Shown here one piece after another: positions 53,623-63,803 of a DNA stretch of 64,000 nt. Origin of the DNA: Ignavibacterium sp037440165 (lineage in GTDB: Bacteria > Bacteroidota > Ignavibacteria > Ignavibacteriales > Ignavibacteriaceae); contig NZ_JBBIUQ010000016.1 of the NCBI RefSeq assembly GCF_037440165.1, forward strand, positions 9,282 through 73,281, in the 5' to 3' direction. How positions within the stretch are numbered: position 1 is the stretch's first letter; each line of letters begins with the position of its first letter. The position numbers and the translations under genes are program-made. The notes below the pieces were generated by a model. The model ran no database searches. It was not told the DNA's origin and saw nothing but the letters and a program-made list of their open reading frames with translations.

Positions 53623-55221
53623 TTAACTTTTTTTCTTTATCATTTTCATAGTATCTCTCAATACTCCAAGTGACCTTTGACTAAGCAAATCTATTTTAAT
53701 CAACCCAAGATCTTCAATTGAGTACATATCTGATTGAGTGATAATCAATCCCAAACCCTTATTTTTTGCATACTCGAGAGCACAATAATCAGTAACTTTT
53801 GTTGGAGTAATTACGATTCCACCCGGATGAATACTTAAGTGACGAGGAAAGTTTGCAATACGACTCGCTAAATAAACTATTGTTTTCCAAGGTTCTTTCG
53901 AAAAATCAAGTGATTTTGATTCAGGAAAAATCTCTGCAATATTAGGTAAATTCTTCGCACTAGTCCAAGGTATTTTTTTACTATAATTCGAAATTTCTGC
54001 ATCTGATATTCCAAATGCTTTTGCAACCTCTCTAAATGCAGATCTGGCTCTAAATGTCACGTGAGTAGAAATCATCGCGACATTTTCATAACCATATTTT
54101 TCAAAAACATATTTTATCATTTCATCTCTTTCTTTCCAGGAAAAATCTAAATCAACATCTGGTGGACTGCTTCTAGCTTTGTTCAAAAATCTTTCAAAGA
54201 AGAGATTATTTCTTATAGGTTCAATTTGTGTTAAGTCCAGACAGTATGCTACCATACTATTTGCAGCAGAACCACGACCAATATAGAGTATTCCTCTTCT
54301 TTTAGCTTCCTGGACGATATCCCAAACAATTAAAAAGTAATCTATAAAATTTAAAGAAGTAATAACTTCAATTTCTTTTTCTAATCTTTCTTTTTCAGAA
54401 AAAGTAGCTTTTGGATATTTTCTGTTAAATCCATCGTACACTATCTTGTAAAAAAATGTAAAAGAATCCGGTTTTGCATTTGGATAATGTGGAAACTTGT
54501 AGTCACCAATATTAAGATTAACATTACATTGTTCTGCAATTTCTTCCGATTCAACTAATGCGTCGGGAATATCTCGAAAAAGCTTTTCCAACTCTTTAAA
54601 AGGTCTAAAGTAAAATTCTGGGTCAACAACAATTTCTGATTTCAGATTTGCTATTGTTGTATTTTCATCAATGGCTCGTAAAAGTTTATGTATGATAAAA
54701 TCCTCCTGATTAAGAAAGTAAACAGGATTAGTAGCAACTACTTTTATTTTTTTTTCTTTTGCAAGAGAGTATAACTCTGTTGTATAATTTTTTTGTTTTT
54801 TTGTTCTTATTAACTCTGCATAAAACTGATTTTGAGGATTGATAATTTTTAGATATTCGATAACTGGAGTTATGATTATGAGGTTTGGGTGATATTCTTT
54901 TAATATAGTTTTAAGGTCAAAGTTTTCATCTAATTTCCTGCTTGTTATTATTCTACAAATGTCGCCGAAACCATGCTGATTTTTTGCAAGGAATATTGTG
55001 TACTTTAGTTCATCTGAACTGTCATTAATATAACAGCCAAGAATAGGTTTTATTCCTGATTCAACACACTGTTTGTAAAAATTAATTATTCCGTACATTC
55101 CATTAGTATCTGTTAAAGATAAAGCGTGAATATTAAATTCTTGCGCTTTTTTGATTAGCTCATCAATTCTGAAAGTACCAGTAAGAAGTGAAAAATTGGA
55201 ATGTATATGTAGCGGAATCAT
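53623..55221 (-). CDS. DnaE/ImuC-like DNA polymerase, C-terminally truncated
   Basis: 532 residues against about 1000 in full-length error-prone DnaE2/ImuC. N-terminal PHP domain (residues 1-240: HIHSNFSLLTGT and LTDTNGMYG, where the usual His of TDHG is replaced). Palm with RGSAANSMVAYCL (316-328) and PDVDLDF (354-360: D355, D357), and D511 in LIKIDLLSQRSL, the third catalytic Asp. It stops at LRDTMKMIKKKS. Fingers, thumb remainder, beta-binding and OB-fold regions are missing, with no extension in other frames before the MauE gene. No imuA or imuB beside it. Confidence 0.85.
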   Translation of the reverse strand: MIPLHIHSNFSLLTGTFRIDELIKKAQEFNIHALSLTDTNGMYGIINFYKQCVESGIKPILGCYINDSSDELKYTIFLAKNQHGFGDICRIITSRKLDENFDLKTILKEYHPNLIIITPVIEYLKIINPQNQFYAELIRTKKQKNYTTELYSLAKEKKIKVVATNPVYFLNQEDFIIHKLLRAIDENTTIANLKSEIVVDPEFYFRPFKELEKLFRDIPDALVESEEIAEQCNVNLNIGDYKFPHYPNAKPDSFTFFYKIVYDGFNRKYPKATFSEKERLEKEIEVITSLNFIDYFLIVWDIVQEAKRRGILYIGRGSAANSMVAYCLDLTQIEPIRNNLFFERFLNKARSSPPDVDLDFSWKERDEMIKYVFEKYGYENVAMISTHVTFRARSAFREVAKAFGISDAEISNYSKKIPWTSAKNLPNIAEIFPESKSLDFSKEPWKTIVYLASRIANFPRHLSIHPGGIVITPTKVTDYCALEYAKNKGLGLIITQSDMYSIEDLGLIKIDLLSQRSLGVLRDTMKMIKKKS

Positions 55222-55237
55222 TAATTGAGAATAAAAA

Positions 55238-56506
55238 TTATGCTTTTAGTGCAATATCATTTCTATAATAAATGTTCTTAAATCTAATCTTTTTTAAGAC
55301 CTCATAAACTTTGTTACGGGCATTTCTTATATTGTTTTCGCGAAGCACAGCTGTAATACCTAAAACTCTACCACCTTTAGTGACAATTTGACCATCTTTT
55401 TCAACCGTTCCTGCATGGTAAATAATTATTTCAGGATCTTCTATATCAAGTCCTGATATTTGAAATCCTTTTTCATAACGATCAGGATATCCTTTTGATG
55501 CAGCTACTACACAAACAGCAGAACCACCATTATATTTCACTGCATTTGAATTCAATTTGCCAGCAGCCGCGGAGTATAAAATTTCAAGGAAATCTCCGTC
55601 AAGTAAAGGTAAAACCACTTGAGTCTCCGGATCTCCAAAACGACAATTAAATTCAATCACTTTTGGTCCATCAGCGGTAATCATAAGTCCCGCATAAAGA
55701 CACCCAATGAATGGAATTCCCGCTTTATTGAGTTGGTCAATTACGGGTTTAATAATTTTCTGCTGTATAACAAGTTCAAGTTCAGGCGTAATCAAGGGAG
55801 TTGGAGCATATGCTCCCATTCCTCCAGTGTTTTTACCTGTATCATTATCACCAACTCGTTTATGATCCTGTGCTGCAGGTAAAGTGATAAAAATTTTGCC
55901 ATCTGTTATGGCAAATACAGATGCCTCCTCACCATTTAAAAATTCCTCGACAAGAATTTTATTTCCTGCATCACCAAAAACTTTGTTTATTGTAATTTTG
56001 AATAAATTATCCAGAGCTTCATCTAAATCACGACAAATAACAACCCCTTTTCCAGCCGCTAGACCATCTGCTTTTATCACTATAGGAAAATCACAAGTGC
56101 TGAGATACTTTTTTGCATCATCGATTTCAGAGGAAGTAAATTCACGATATTTTGAGGTCGGAACATTTGCTTCATTCATGATTTTTTTTGCAAATGATTT
56201 ACTTGACTCTATTTTAGCAGCTTCGGAAGATGGGCCAAAAACCTTGATATTGTTTCGTCTTAATTCGTCAGATAAACCATCGACTAAAGGTTGTTCAGGA
56301 CCAATGACAACCAAGTCAATTTGATTATCAATACTGAATTGAACAATTGATTCTGATTGATTAGTATTAAGTTGCACATTATTAGCAAATTTTTTAGTCC
56401 CAGGATTTCCCGGAATACAGTAAAGTTCTGAAAGATTTTTACTCTTTGATATGGTCAAAGCTATTGCATGTTCTCTACCGCCTGAACCAATTACAGCGAC
56501 CTTCAT
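55238..56506 (-). CDS. purD: Phosphoribosylamine-glycine ligase
   Basis: Purine synthesis step 2, ATP-grasp enzyme, 422 residues. Starts MKVAVIGSGGREHAIALTIS; ATP-grasp motifs VIKADGLAAGKGV and the NCRFGDPETQ strand are present. Followed by the DnaE-like gene 16 bp downstream and preceded by the glycosyltransferase by 6 bp. Confidence 0.96.
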   Translation of the reverse strand: MKVAVIGSGGREHAIALTISKSKNLSELYCIPGNPGTKKFANNVQLNTNQSESIVQFSIDNQIDLVVIGPEQPLVDGLSDELRRNNIKVFGPSSEAAKIESSKSFAKKIMNEANVPTSKYREFTSSEIDDAKKYLSTCDFPIVIKADGLAAGKGVVICRDLDEALDNLFKITINKVFGDAGNKILVEEFLNGEEASVFAITDGKIFITLPAAQDHKRVGDNDTGKNTGGMGAYAPTPLITPELELVIQQKIIKPVIDQLNKAGIPFIGCLYAGLMITADGPKVIEFNCRFGDPETQVVLPLLDGDFLEILYSAAAGKLNSNAVKYNGGSAVCVVAASKGYPDRYEKGFQISGLDIEDPEIIIYHAGTVEKDGQIVTKGGRVLGITAVLRENNIRNARNKVYEVLKKIRFKNIYYRNDIALKA

Positions 56507-56512
56507 AATGTC

Positions 56513-57805
56513 TCAAACTTTTAATTTTGATTGAAAAACTTTGAGAAGACTTTCTGTCAAAAAGTCTCTTCTAAATTTTTCAACTAATTCATCTGCAGGA
56601 ACTGGCAGATTATTCATTCTATAAAGATTGTAAATTCTATAAATCATTTCTTTAATCTCTGAGATATTGGTGGGACTACAAATAAAAGATGCACCATATT
56701 CCTGCAAAGCCATTTTTGCAGCACCTTCTGGAACGCAAGCAAGAATTGGTTTTCTTGCACCAAAATATTCGTAAATCTTGCCAGGAAGAATAGCATCAAT
56801 GTTTTTTTTGTAATCTATCATTAACCAAAGAACATCGGCACTTAAAATTTTTCCAACCGAAGTTAAGTGATCCACATAACCATGATCAACAACAAATTCT
56901 TCTAACTTCAACTTTTTAATTAGACCTGCATTTTCTTTTCGTAAATATCCTACAAAATGCAATTCAATATTCTGTGCAATGTCTGGCCTTTCCTGAGTTA
57001 TGATTTTGAATGCTTTCAATAAATATTTAGGTGTTCCATATCCAATGAAAGTACCTGAAAACATTAAAACCAATTTCTTATTCGGCTTGGGAAATTTCAC
57101 TGCATCTCGGAAATCTTCGATATCATAACCATGTGGAATAATAATAATGTCATCAAAAGTTAAAAATGGGTAATTCTTGATTAAATATTCCTTTATCTTT
57201 CGGTTAGTTACCACCACCGCATCTACATTTTTTAAAGACAAATATTCTTTACGCTTATGAAGAAATTTATGAAAAGGAGTCAAATAGAAAGAAAAATAGC
57301 TATTATACCATAAGTCCCTATAATCTATAATGATAGGTACATCTATTTTATCTCTTAAATTTGATATTGATTCAAATGCAGAAAAAGGTGGCGCCGTGAC
57401 AAATACTGCATCGAACTTTTCACTTTGTAAGATTTCTTCTGCTTTTTTTGCTGCTTCTTTCGACCAAGATTTTTTATTATCTGGTATAAAGAAAGTCTGC
57501 GAAAAAATATTAAAAATCTTTCTGATCCATTCCTTTGGTGGTTGAATGTTTCCTCGTTTTGCGAGAAGTGAATTTGGTTCTTTACCTGATATTCTTATTA
57601 CTCTTAAGTTTAGTGATTTTAATTCCTCTGTTAATGAATTGTCATACGCATAATATGCTACATTTTCGGTAGTAATTATTGTAGGTTCCCAATTAAATTT
57701 TTTCATATACTTAACAAATTTAAATGTCCTCTGGACACCACTTAATCCCAAAGGAGGGAAATAATAAGCTATGACTAAAACTTTGAACTTGGGATGCTCA
57801 TTCAT
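56513..57805 (-). CDS. GT4-type glycosyltransferase
   Basis: 430 residues. N-terminal VLVIAYYFPPLGLSGVQR, typical of glycosyltransferase-4 like proteins, and C-terminal GT-B donor site segment around LMFSGTFIGYGTPKYLLKAF and PGKIYEYFGARKPILACV with the catalytic Glu-type region. Acceptor sugar unknown; envelope glycan or glycoprotein role likely. Between guaB and purD, 6 bp from each. Confidence 0.85.
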   Translation of the reverse strand: MNEHPKFKVLVIAYYFPPLGLSGVQRTFKFVKYMKKFNWEPTIITTENVAYYAYDNSLTEELKSLNLRVIRISGKEPNSLLAKRGNIQPPKEWIRKIFNIFSQTFFIPDNKKSWSKEAAKKAEEILQSEKFDAVFVTAPPFSAFESISNLRDKIDVPIIIDYRDLWYNSYFSFYLTPFHKFLHKRKEYLSLKNVDAVVVTNRKIKEYLIKNYPFLTFDDIIIIPHGYDIEDFRDAVKFPKPNKKLVLMFSGTFIGYGTPKYLLKAFKIITQERPDIAQNIELHFVGYLRKENAGLIKKLKLEEFVVDHGYVDHLTSVGKILSADVLWLMIDYKKNIDAILPGKIYEYFGARKPILACVPEGAAKMALQEYGASFICSPTNISEIKEMIYRIYNLYRMNNLPVPADELVEKFRRDFLTESLLKVFQSKLKV

Positions 57806-57811
57806 AAAATA

Positions 57812-59284
57812 TTATCTTTTTAAACTATAGTTAGGAGCTTCTTGAGTAATTATAACGTCGTGAGGGTGACTTTCTTTTAAGCCTGCTAATGTTATTTTTA
57901 TAAATTTACCTTGCCTCTTGAGAGTTTGAATATCTTTACTCCCACAATATCCCATCGCAGCTCTTAATCCACCAATAATTTGATATATAGTATCACTTAA
58001 CGGTCCTTTGTATGGAACTCGCCCTTCTACTCCTTCAGGAACTAGCTTAGCAATATCATCCTCTGCATCCTGAAAATATCGATCCTTACTCCCTTGTTTC
58101 ATTGCACCTATTGAACCCATTCCTCGATACAATTTAAAACTTCGACCCTCATATAAAATCTTTTCACCTGGACTTTCATCTACACCTGCAAACAATCCAC
58201 CAATCATAACAGAGTCTGCTCCAGCCACGATGGCCTTTGAGACATCTCCTGTATGTCTTATACCACCATCAGCAATAATCGGAACTTCCTTTTTAGATGC
58301 GGCACGGTAAGCTTCTGCGATTGCAGTTATCTGTGGAATTCCAACACCAGCAACAATTCTTGTTGTGCATATTGAACCGGGACCAATTCCGACTTTGACA
58401 GCATCAATACCTAGATTAATTAAATCAAGTGTTCCTTCATAAGTTCCTATATTCCCAGCAATTATCTGCTCATATCTAAATTTTTTCCGAATTTCTTTTA
58501 TTGTTTTTATCACACCTTTAGAATGACCATGTGCAGTATCTATAACAATTACATCAACTCCTGCATCAAATAGTGCTTTGGCATGGTCAACTGAAACAGC
58601 TGTAATGCCGATTGCTGCACCTACTCTTAATCTTCCAAGATCATCTTTACATGCATTAGGATGTTTTTTCTTCTTAAGTATGTCTTTGAAAGTAATTAAA
58701 CCTTTTAGTTTTCCTCTTTTATCAACTACTGGTAATTTTTCTATTTTATGCTTTTGCAAAATACTTTCAGCTTTATCTAAAGTTGTACCTAAAGGAGCTG
58801 TGATTAAATTTTCTTTTGTCATTAAAGATGATACCTGTAAAGATTGATTTGGTTCAAATCTTAAATCACGATTTGTCAATATACCGACCAGTTTTCCGTT
58901 TTGGTCGATAATAGGAATTCCAGAGATACTATATTTCTTCATTATCAACAATGCCTCTCCTATGGTCTTATCTGGTGTAAGAGTTATAGGATTCTGAATC
59001 ATTCCACTTTCCGATCTTTTTACTTTATCAACTTCTTCACATTGCTGTTCCGTCGTCATATTTTTATGAATAATTCCTATGCCACCTTCACGCGCCATTG
59101 CTATTGCCATTTCCGATTCTGTTACAGTATCCATAGCTGCGGAAATTAAAGGTATATTGAGTTTTATCTCTCGGGTGAGAAATGTGGTGACATCTACATC
59201 CCTTGGGAGAACAGAAGACTTCGCTGGTATTAGAAGTACATCATCGAAAGTGAGACCTTCTGTCAATGAATTTTTATCTAACAT
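57812..59284 (-). CDS. guaB: IMP dehydrogenase
   Basis: Rate-limiting step of guanine nucleotide synthesis. 490 residues from the ATG at 59284 (MLDKNSLTEGLTFDDVLL, with GAGGG before it); the longer frame from 59338 is not needed. Catalytic Cys in GPGSICTTRIVAGVG (Cys about 306). Two CBS domains (about residues 95-205) inserted in the barrel, with the TVTESEMAIAMA flap region before them. Upstream is a terminator of the acyl-CoA dehydrogenase. Confidence 0.96.
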   Translation of the reverse strand: MLDKNSLTEGLTFDDVLLIPAKSSVLPRDVDVTTFLTREIKLNIPLISAAMDTVTESEMAIAMAREGGIGIIHKNMTTEQQCEEVDKVKRSESGMIQNPITLTPDKTIGEALLIMKKYSISGIPIIDQNGKLVGILTNRDLRFEPNQSLQVSSLMTKENLITAPLGTTLDKAESILQKHKIEKLPVVDKRGKLKGLITFKDILKKKKHPNACKDDLGRLRVGAAIGITAVSVDHAKALFDAGVDVIVIDTAHGHSKGVIKTIKEIRKKFRYEQIIAGNIGTYEGTLDLINLGIDAVKVGIGPGSICTTRIVAGVGIPQITAIAEAYRAASKKEVPIIADGGIRHTGDVSKAIVAGADSVMIGGLFAGVDESPGEKILYEGRSFKLYRGMGSIGAMKQGSKDRYFQDAEDDIAKLVPEGVEGRVPYKGPLSDTIYQIIGGLRAAMGYCGSKDIQTLKRQGKFIKITLAGLKESHPHDVIITQEAPNYSLKR

Positions 59285-59299
59285 ATTGCCCTCGCATAA

Positions 59300-59323
59300 A
59301 AATAAAAGCCACAATAATGTGGC
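59300..59323 (-). terminator. Intrinsic terminator after the acyl-CoA dehydrogenase
   Basis: GCCACA (59308-59313) / TGTGGC (59318-59323) 6-bp stem with a 4-nt loop. The minus strand continues into TTTTATTTTTATG, a U-rich run. Confidence 0.8.
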
Positions 59324-59330
59324 AACTTTG

Positions 59331-60500
59331 TTAATCAAAAGCGGGATAGCCCGTTATATCCTCACCAATTATCAGTGTGTGCATCTCGTGAGTACCTTCA
59401 TAGGTTTTTACTGATTCCAAATTTGCAGCATGCCTCATCACAGGGTATTCATCAAGAATACCATTTGCTCCCAGAATTTCCCTTGCGATTCTAGCTATCT
59501 CAAGTGCTTTTTCACAATTGTTTCTCTTAGCCATTGAAACCTGAGTAAATCTGAGCGTTCCTTTATCTTTAAGTCTACCAAGCTGTAAGTTAAGTAATTG
59601 TGACTTAGTAATTTCAGTTAATATATATACAAGTTTTTCCTGAGTCATCTGGTAAGCTGCAATTGGTTTAGAGAACTGAACTCTTGATTTAGCATAATTC
59701 AATGCAGTGTCATAACAAGCCATCATTGCTCCAACTACACCCCAAGCAATACCATATCTTGCTTGGTTCAGACACATCAAAGCATTTTTTAACCCCTCGG
59801 TTTTGGGGAGCATGTTAGTTTCTGGAATCACAACATTGTCGAAGATAAGTTCAGAAGTGACTGATGCTTTTAATGAATGCTTGCCTTTCATTTCTGGGGC
59901 GGTGAATCCTTTTGTCCCTTTTTCAATCAAGAAACCTCTAACAACACCATCTAGTTTTGCCCATACAACAGCTATATCCGCAATTGTACCATTAGTAATC
60001 CACATCTTAGCTCCATTAATTCGGAATCCATCAGATATTTTTTCTGCTTTTGTTATCATTCCCCCTGGATTTGAACCGTAGTCTGGTTCTGTGAGGCCAA
60101 AACATCCAATCTTCTCACCGGAAGCTAATTTCGGTAACCAAAAATCCTTTTGTTCTTCACTACCGAAAGTAAAAATCGGGTACATTACAAGAGCACTTTG
60201 CACCGAAGCGAAGCTACGAATTCCGCTATCTCCCCTTTCAAGTTCTTGCATAATTAAGCCATAAGCTACATTATTTAACTCAGCACAACCATATTTGGCA
60301 GGTAATGTGGGACCAAACAAACCCAATTCAGCCATTATAGAAACGAGATGCAAAGGGAATTCTGATTTTCGGTTGTATTCTTCAATTATAGGAATTACTT
60401 CGTGATCTACAAAATCTCTAACAGTATCACGAATCATCCTTTCTTCTTCAGAGTAAAGTGGTTCAATATCGAAATAATCAACACCAGAAAATTTGTTCAT
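59331..60500 (-). CDS. Acyl-CoA dehydrogenase, glutaryl-CoA dehydrogenase type
   Basis: 389 residues. Catalytic base E368 in YEGTHEMHTL, the FAD-binding segment FGLTEPDYGSNPGGM, and GDSGIRSFASVQSALVM with R95, equal to the substrate-binding Arg of GCDH (human R94). C-terminal DITGYPAF end. Likely oxidises and decarboxylates glutaryl-CoA to crotonyl-CoA (amino acid catabolism). Single gene ending in a terminator. Confidence 0.9.
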   Translation of the reverse strand: MNKFSGVDYFDIEPLYSEEERMIRDTVRDFVDHEVIPIIEEYNRKSEFPLHLVSIMAELGLFGPTLPAKYGCAELNNVAYGLIMQELERGDSGIRSFASVQSALVMYPIFTFGSEEQKDFWLPKLASGEKIGCFGLTEPDYGSNPGGMITKAEKISDGFRINGAKMWITNGTIADIAVVWAKLDGVVRGFLIEKGTKGFTAPEMKGKHSLKASVTSELIFDNVVIPETNMLPKTEGLKNALMCLNQARYGIAWGVVGAMMACYDTALNYAKSRVQFSKPIAAYQMTQEKLVYILTEITKSQLLNLQLGRLKDKGTLRFTQVSMAKRNNCEKALEIARIAREILGANGILDEYPVMRHAANLESVKTYEGTHEMHTLIIGEDITGYPAFD

Positions 60501-60628
60501 ATCTCTCCATTTTTATTTTTCAAAGTTATTAAAAGTGCATTTGACTTACAATTTATAAGAACCTGCATTTATCCCAATTATTTAACTTGATAATCTCAAG
60601 AACTATTAGAATTTTTACTGTAGAGAAT

Positions 60629-60976
60629 ATGAAAATCAAAATCCTAAAAATAATTTATGCTTTTGTCCTCACAAGTTATGTAGTGCTGTTATTCGCTAAC
60701 ATTACTCACTACCATTCTATTTACGTTAACACAAATTTATCCCCAATTGTTTCCGAAAATAATATTCTGAATAGGAATGCAAATCATTCTTATTTTAATT
60801 GTCCTTTTTATATAACATTTAGTAATCTTCATAATATAAACTTAACGGCTCAATCTCATCAATATTTCTTATTTGATGAATCAGAAAAATTATTCTCATT
60901 AGATAAAGAATCATCTCCCCTCTTCAATATTTATCATTCTATCTTACTAAGGGCACCACCTGAACTTCTCTTTTAA
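60629..60976 (+). CDS. Small hypothetical exported protein, DUF2946-like C-terminus
   Basis: 115 residues from the ATG at 60629 (TAGAGAAT before it). N-terminal signal or anchor (IIYAFVLTSYVVLLFANI) with HYHS just after it, several His (HSYFNC, SHQYF) and an LRAPP C-terminal tail, reminiscent of the RGPP/RAPP end of DUF2946-like small proteins that accompany metal-related TonB receptors. No firm family. Confidence 0.5.
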   Translation: MKIKILKIIYAFVLTSYVVLLFANITHYHSIYVNTNLSPIVSENNILNRNANHSYFNCPFYITFSNLHNINLTAQSHQYFLFDESEKLFSLDKESSPLFNIYHSILLRAPPELLF

Positions 60977-61026
60977 TCAATAAGCAACACTAAGTATCTC
61001 TTAATAAAAATTTAAAGGAGAAGAAT

Positions 61027-61494
61027 ATGTTTAGTTTAATTCTCAAGAGAAGAATTTTACCATTTTTAATATTATCATTATCAATATTTATATTTTCCTG
61101 TAAGGATGATCCTCTTGAACCAAAACTGGATCACTTTGAAGCTGAAGGAATCGTTTTTTATCAGTCCGGTATAAAAGTAGCTGAAATATTCAGAGGTGTA
61201 ACCCAGGACACTCTTTTTGCACAAGTTGGACAAACTTCAGTTCATTTCGAAGTTAAGTTTTTTGATTCCAGTAAAAATGAAATGGACCCTCCTGATCACA
61301 CGAAGCAACCTTTTGCATGGGAAGTTCAAGATACGTCCATCGTTGGAATTTGGCAACATCCCGGAGAAGAAGGCAGTTATGAATTTCATTTAGTTGGAAA
61401 GCAACTGGGCGTAACGAACATTGAATTCTTTATCATGCACGAAGGTCACGCGGACTTTCGTTCAGGTATAATACCCGTTAAAGTTATTAACTGA
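61027..61494 (+). CDS. Putative lipoprotein with a His-rich C-terminal motif
   Basis: 155 residues. Signal peptide and lipobox (FIFSC, Cys about 24), then acidic residues. C-terminal motif HEGHADFRSGIIPVKV; I recall similar HxGHxDF-ended lipoproteins next to TonB receptors but cannot name the family. Strong AAAGGAG site. Ends 14 bp before the TonB receptor, so probably one operon with it. Confidence 0.7.
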   Translation: MFSLILKRRILPFLILSLSIFIFSCKDDPLEPKLDHFEAEGIVFYQSGIKVAEIFRGVTQDTLFAQVGQTSVHFEVKFFDSSKNEMDPPDHTKQPFAWEVQDTSIVGIWQHPGEEGSYEFHLVGKQLGVTNIEFFIMHEGHADFRSGIIPVKVIN

Positions 61495-61508
61495 AACTAA
61501 ATATTAAA

Positions 61509-63737
61509 ATGATTAATTCTTTTGGAAAATATCACCTTCGCATTATGAAGGTGATATTATTTATTTTAATATTTATCAATAACCCTTTAGCTAAATCTGA
61601 TTTGATTGTTATTGAGGGAGTTGTTTTGAATGCTGAGACCTCTGAGCCCATAGCAAATGCTGTTATATATATACCTGAAAACGAAGCTTATACCACAACT
61701 AAGTCAGATGGAACATTTTCTTTGCGAATAGAATTAAACCAGACTTTCCGGATTAAAGTTACACACTTAGCTTTTCAGGAAAAGCTTATTGATATTAACC
61801 CTAAGTCAGATAACATAAAAAAAATAATAATCTATCTTGTTCCTAAAACTTTGAATCTCAGTCCTGTCGTTATAACCGATAAAAACAATCTTACTATTTA
61901 TGATGAGATAAAAGACTATTCAAGTACTTTAAGAGGCAAAGAACTTCAGAGAAATTTGAGTCAGACACTTGCTTCAACACTTAAAAATGAAATTGGTTTA
62001 TCTGTTAGATCAATGGGACCTGCACCATCCAGACCTGTTTTCAGAGGTTTGGGACAAGATAGAATTTTATTGGAAGAAGATGGAATAAAAAGTATAGATT
62101 TATCAGCGACCTCTCCAGATCATGCTGTTACAATCGAACCTTTCAATTCAGTGAGAATTGAAGTACTAAGAGGTCCCAAAATATTAACAAAAACATCTTC
62201 TTCAATTGGAGGTATTGTAAACATAATAAAAGATGAATTACCGAAGCAGCTTCACAATACATATCATTTGACTTTAGGTGGGTACGTAGAATCGGTAAAT
62301 AAAGGTTATTTAGGTTCTGTTCAGACTGAAGTTCCATTAAATCCATTCTCAACTAAATTTGAATTGACGAAAAGAAAAACTTCTGATATCAATACTCCTG
62401 AAGGACAATTAAATAATTCTGCTTCAGAAATTTTGAATGCGTCTGCTGGTATAAGTTTCATTGATGAATTCGGTTATATTGGAAGCTCATTTCAATTATA
62501 CGAATTAGATTATGGAATTCCCGGAGGATTTATTGGTGCGCATCCAAAAGGTGTTAATATTGATATCCAAAAAAAACAATTGCGAGTTGATTCTAGAGTA
62601 AAGTTAAATGATGAAAATGATTTTCTGCAATTCTCATATAAAACTATTTACTATCGTCAAAAGGAATTTGAATTCAGCGGCAGAATTGGTTCTGAGTTTA
62701 GAATCATTACAAATCTTGCTGAAATAGCACTGAATCACACAAATTTTTCAATTTTTGATGAAGGTATTTTAGGTTTATCCGTTGAACATAGAGATTTTGA
62801 AATCGGTGGATTTGTGTTCACACCCCCAACAAGCTCATTTAATATTGCTGCATACATTTATGAGGAAATTACGCTAGGAAAATTTAACCTTAATTTTGGA
62901 TTAAGATACTCCGCTGATTTCATCACTCCTAAAATCGAAAATCAATACAGCAAAATCGGACAGATAAGAAAACGAAATTTTAGCAATATTTCAGGGTCAA
63001 CTTCATTAATTTATAAGTTATCTGATAATGTTTACATCGGAGCCAATCTGAGCAAATCTTCAAGAGTTCCAACAATCGAAGAACTTTTCTCCGAAGGACC
63101 ACATCTTGCTGCTTATTCATATGAGGTTGGTAATCCAGAATTGAGTTCCGAATCAGGAGTTGGGACAGAATTTTTTGTCTATCATAAATTCGAAAAATTA
63201 AATTTTAACATCAACTTTTTTTACAACAATTTTAGTTCATTCATCATACCAAGAAATTCAGGTGAAATAAATTATCAGACTTTTCTACCGATTTATAAAA
63301 CAATTGGTATAGCAGCGCTCTTATTTGGATTTGATGGTTCATTCCGGTGGAATTTTTTAGAGAATTACTTTTTAACTCATTCTATGAGTTATACAAAAGG
63401 GATGTTTCGCTATAATTCAAAACCTTTACCTCAGATACCACCATTTAAGGGTATAACAGGAATTGAGTTCAAAGCTGATGAATTAACAATAGGTGCCAAC
63501 TTTGAATGGGCCTTCCGACAAGATGATGTAGATATATTTGAGCAACCTACCGCAGGCTACATAATACTAAATACATTTGCGCAGTATCTATTCTACATAA
63601 ACGGAAGCGTAAGTTCAGTTTCTATAAGCCTTGACAATATTTTAAATTCAAGTTACAGAAATCACCTATCAAGAATTAAATCGATAATGCCAGAAGGAGG
63701 TTTTAATATCAGAATTATATACAAGCTAATGATTTAA
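61509..63737 (+). CDS. TonB-dependent receptor
   Basis: 742 residues. A signal peptide is best from M13 (ATG at 61545, VILFILIFINNPLAKS); the earlier ATG is kept as the conservative start. Carboxypeptidase-regulatory-like domain (about 32-110), plug domain with RSMGPAPSRPVFRGLGQDRILLEEDG, barrel to residue 742. The RxMGPxPSRP element resembles zinc/metal or heme receptors of this class. Substrate unproven; its upstream His-containing genes suggest a metal. Confidence 0.86.
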   Translation: MINSFGKYHLRIMKVILFILIFINNPLAKSDLIVIEGVVLNAETSEPIANAVIYIPENEAYTTTKSDGTFSLRIELNQTFRIKVTHLAFQEKLIDINPKSDNIKKIIIYLVPKTLNLSPVVITDKNNLTIYDEIKDYSSTLRGKELQRNLSQTLASTLKNEIGLSVRSMGPAPSRPVFRGLGQDRILLEEDGIKSIDLSATSPDHAVTIEPFNSVRIEVLRGPKILTKTSSSIGGIVNIIKDELPKQLHNTYHLTLGGYVESVNKGYLGSVQTEVPLNPFSTKFELTKRKTSDINTPEGQLNNSASEILNASAGISFIDEFGYIGSSFQLYELDYGIPGGFIGAHPKGVNIDIQKKQLRVDSRVKLNDENDFLQFSYKTIYYRQKEFEFSGRIGSEFRIITNLAEIALNHTNFSIFDEGILGLSVEHRDFEIGGFVFTPPTSSFNIAAYIYEEITLGKFNLNFGLRYSADFITPKIENQYSKIGQIRKRNFSNISGSTSLIYKLSDNVYIGANLSKSSRVPTIEELFSEGPHLAAYSYEVGNPELSSESGVGTEFFVYHKFEKLNFNINFFYNNFSSFIIPRNSGEINYQTFLPIYKTIGIAALLFGFDGSFRWNFLENYFLTHSMSYTKGMFRYNSKPLPQIPPFKGITGIEFKADELTIGANFEWAFRQDDVDIFEQPTAGYIILNTFAQYLFYINGSVSSVSISLDNILNSSYRNHLSRIKSIMPEGGFNIRIIYKLMI

Positions 63738-63803
63738 TTATTTGGGTTTTTTAAGGTCGACCTATATATTTGGGCACAAAATTTCAGCATTAAATCCTCA
63801 TTC

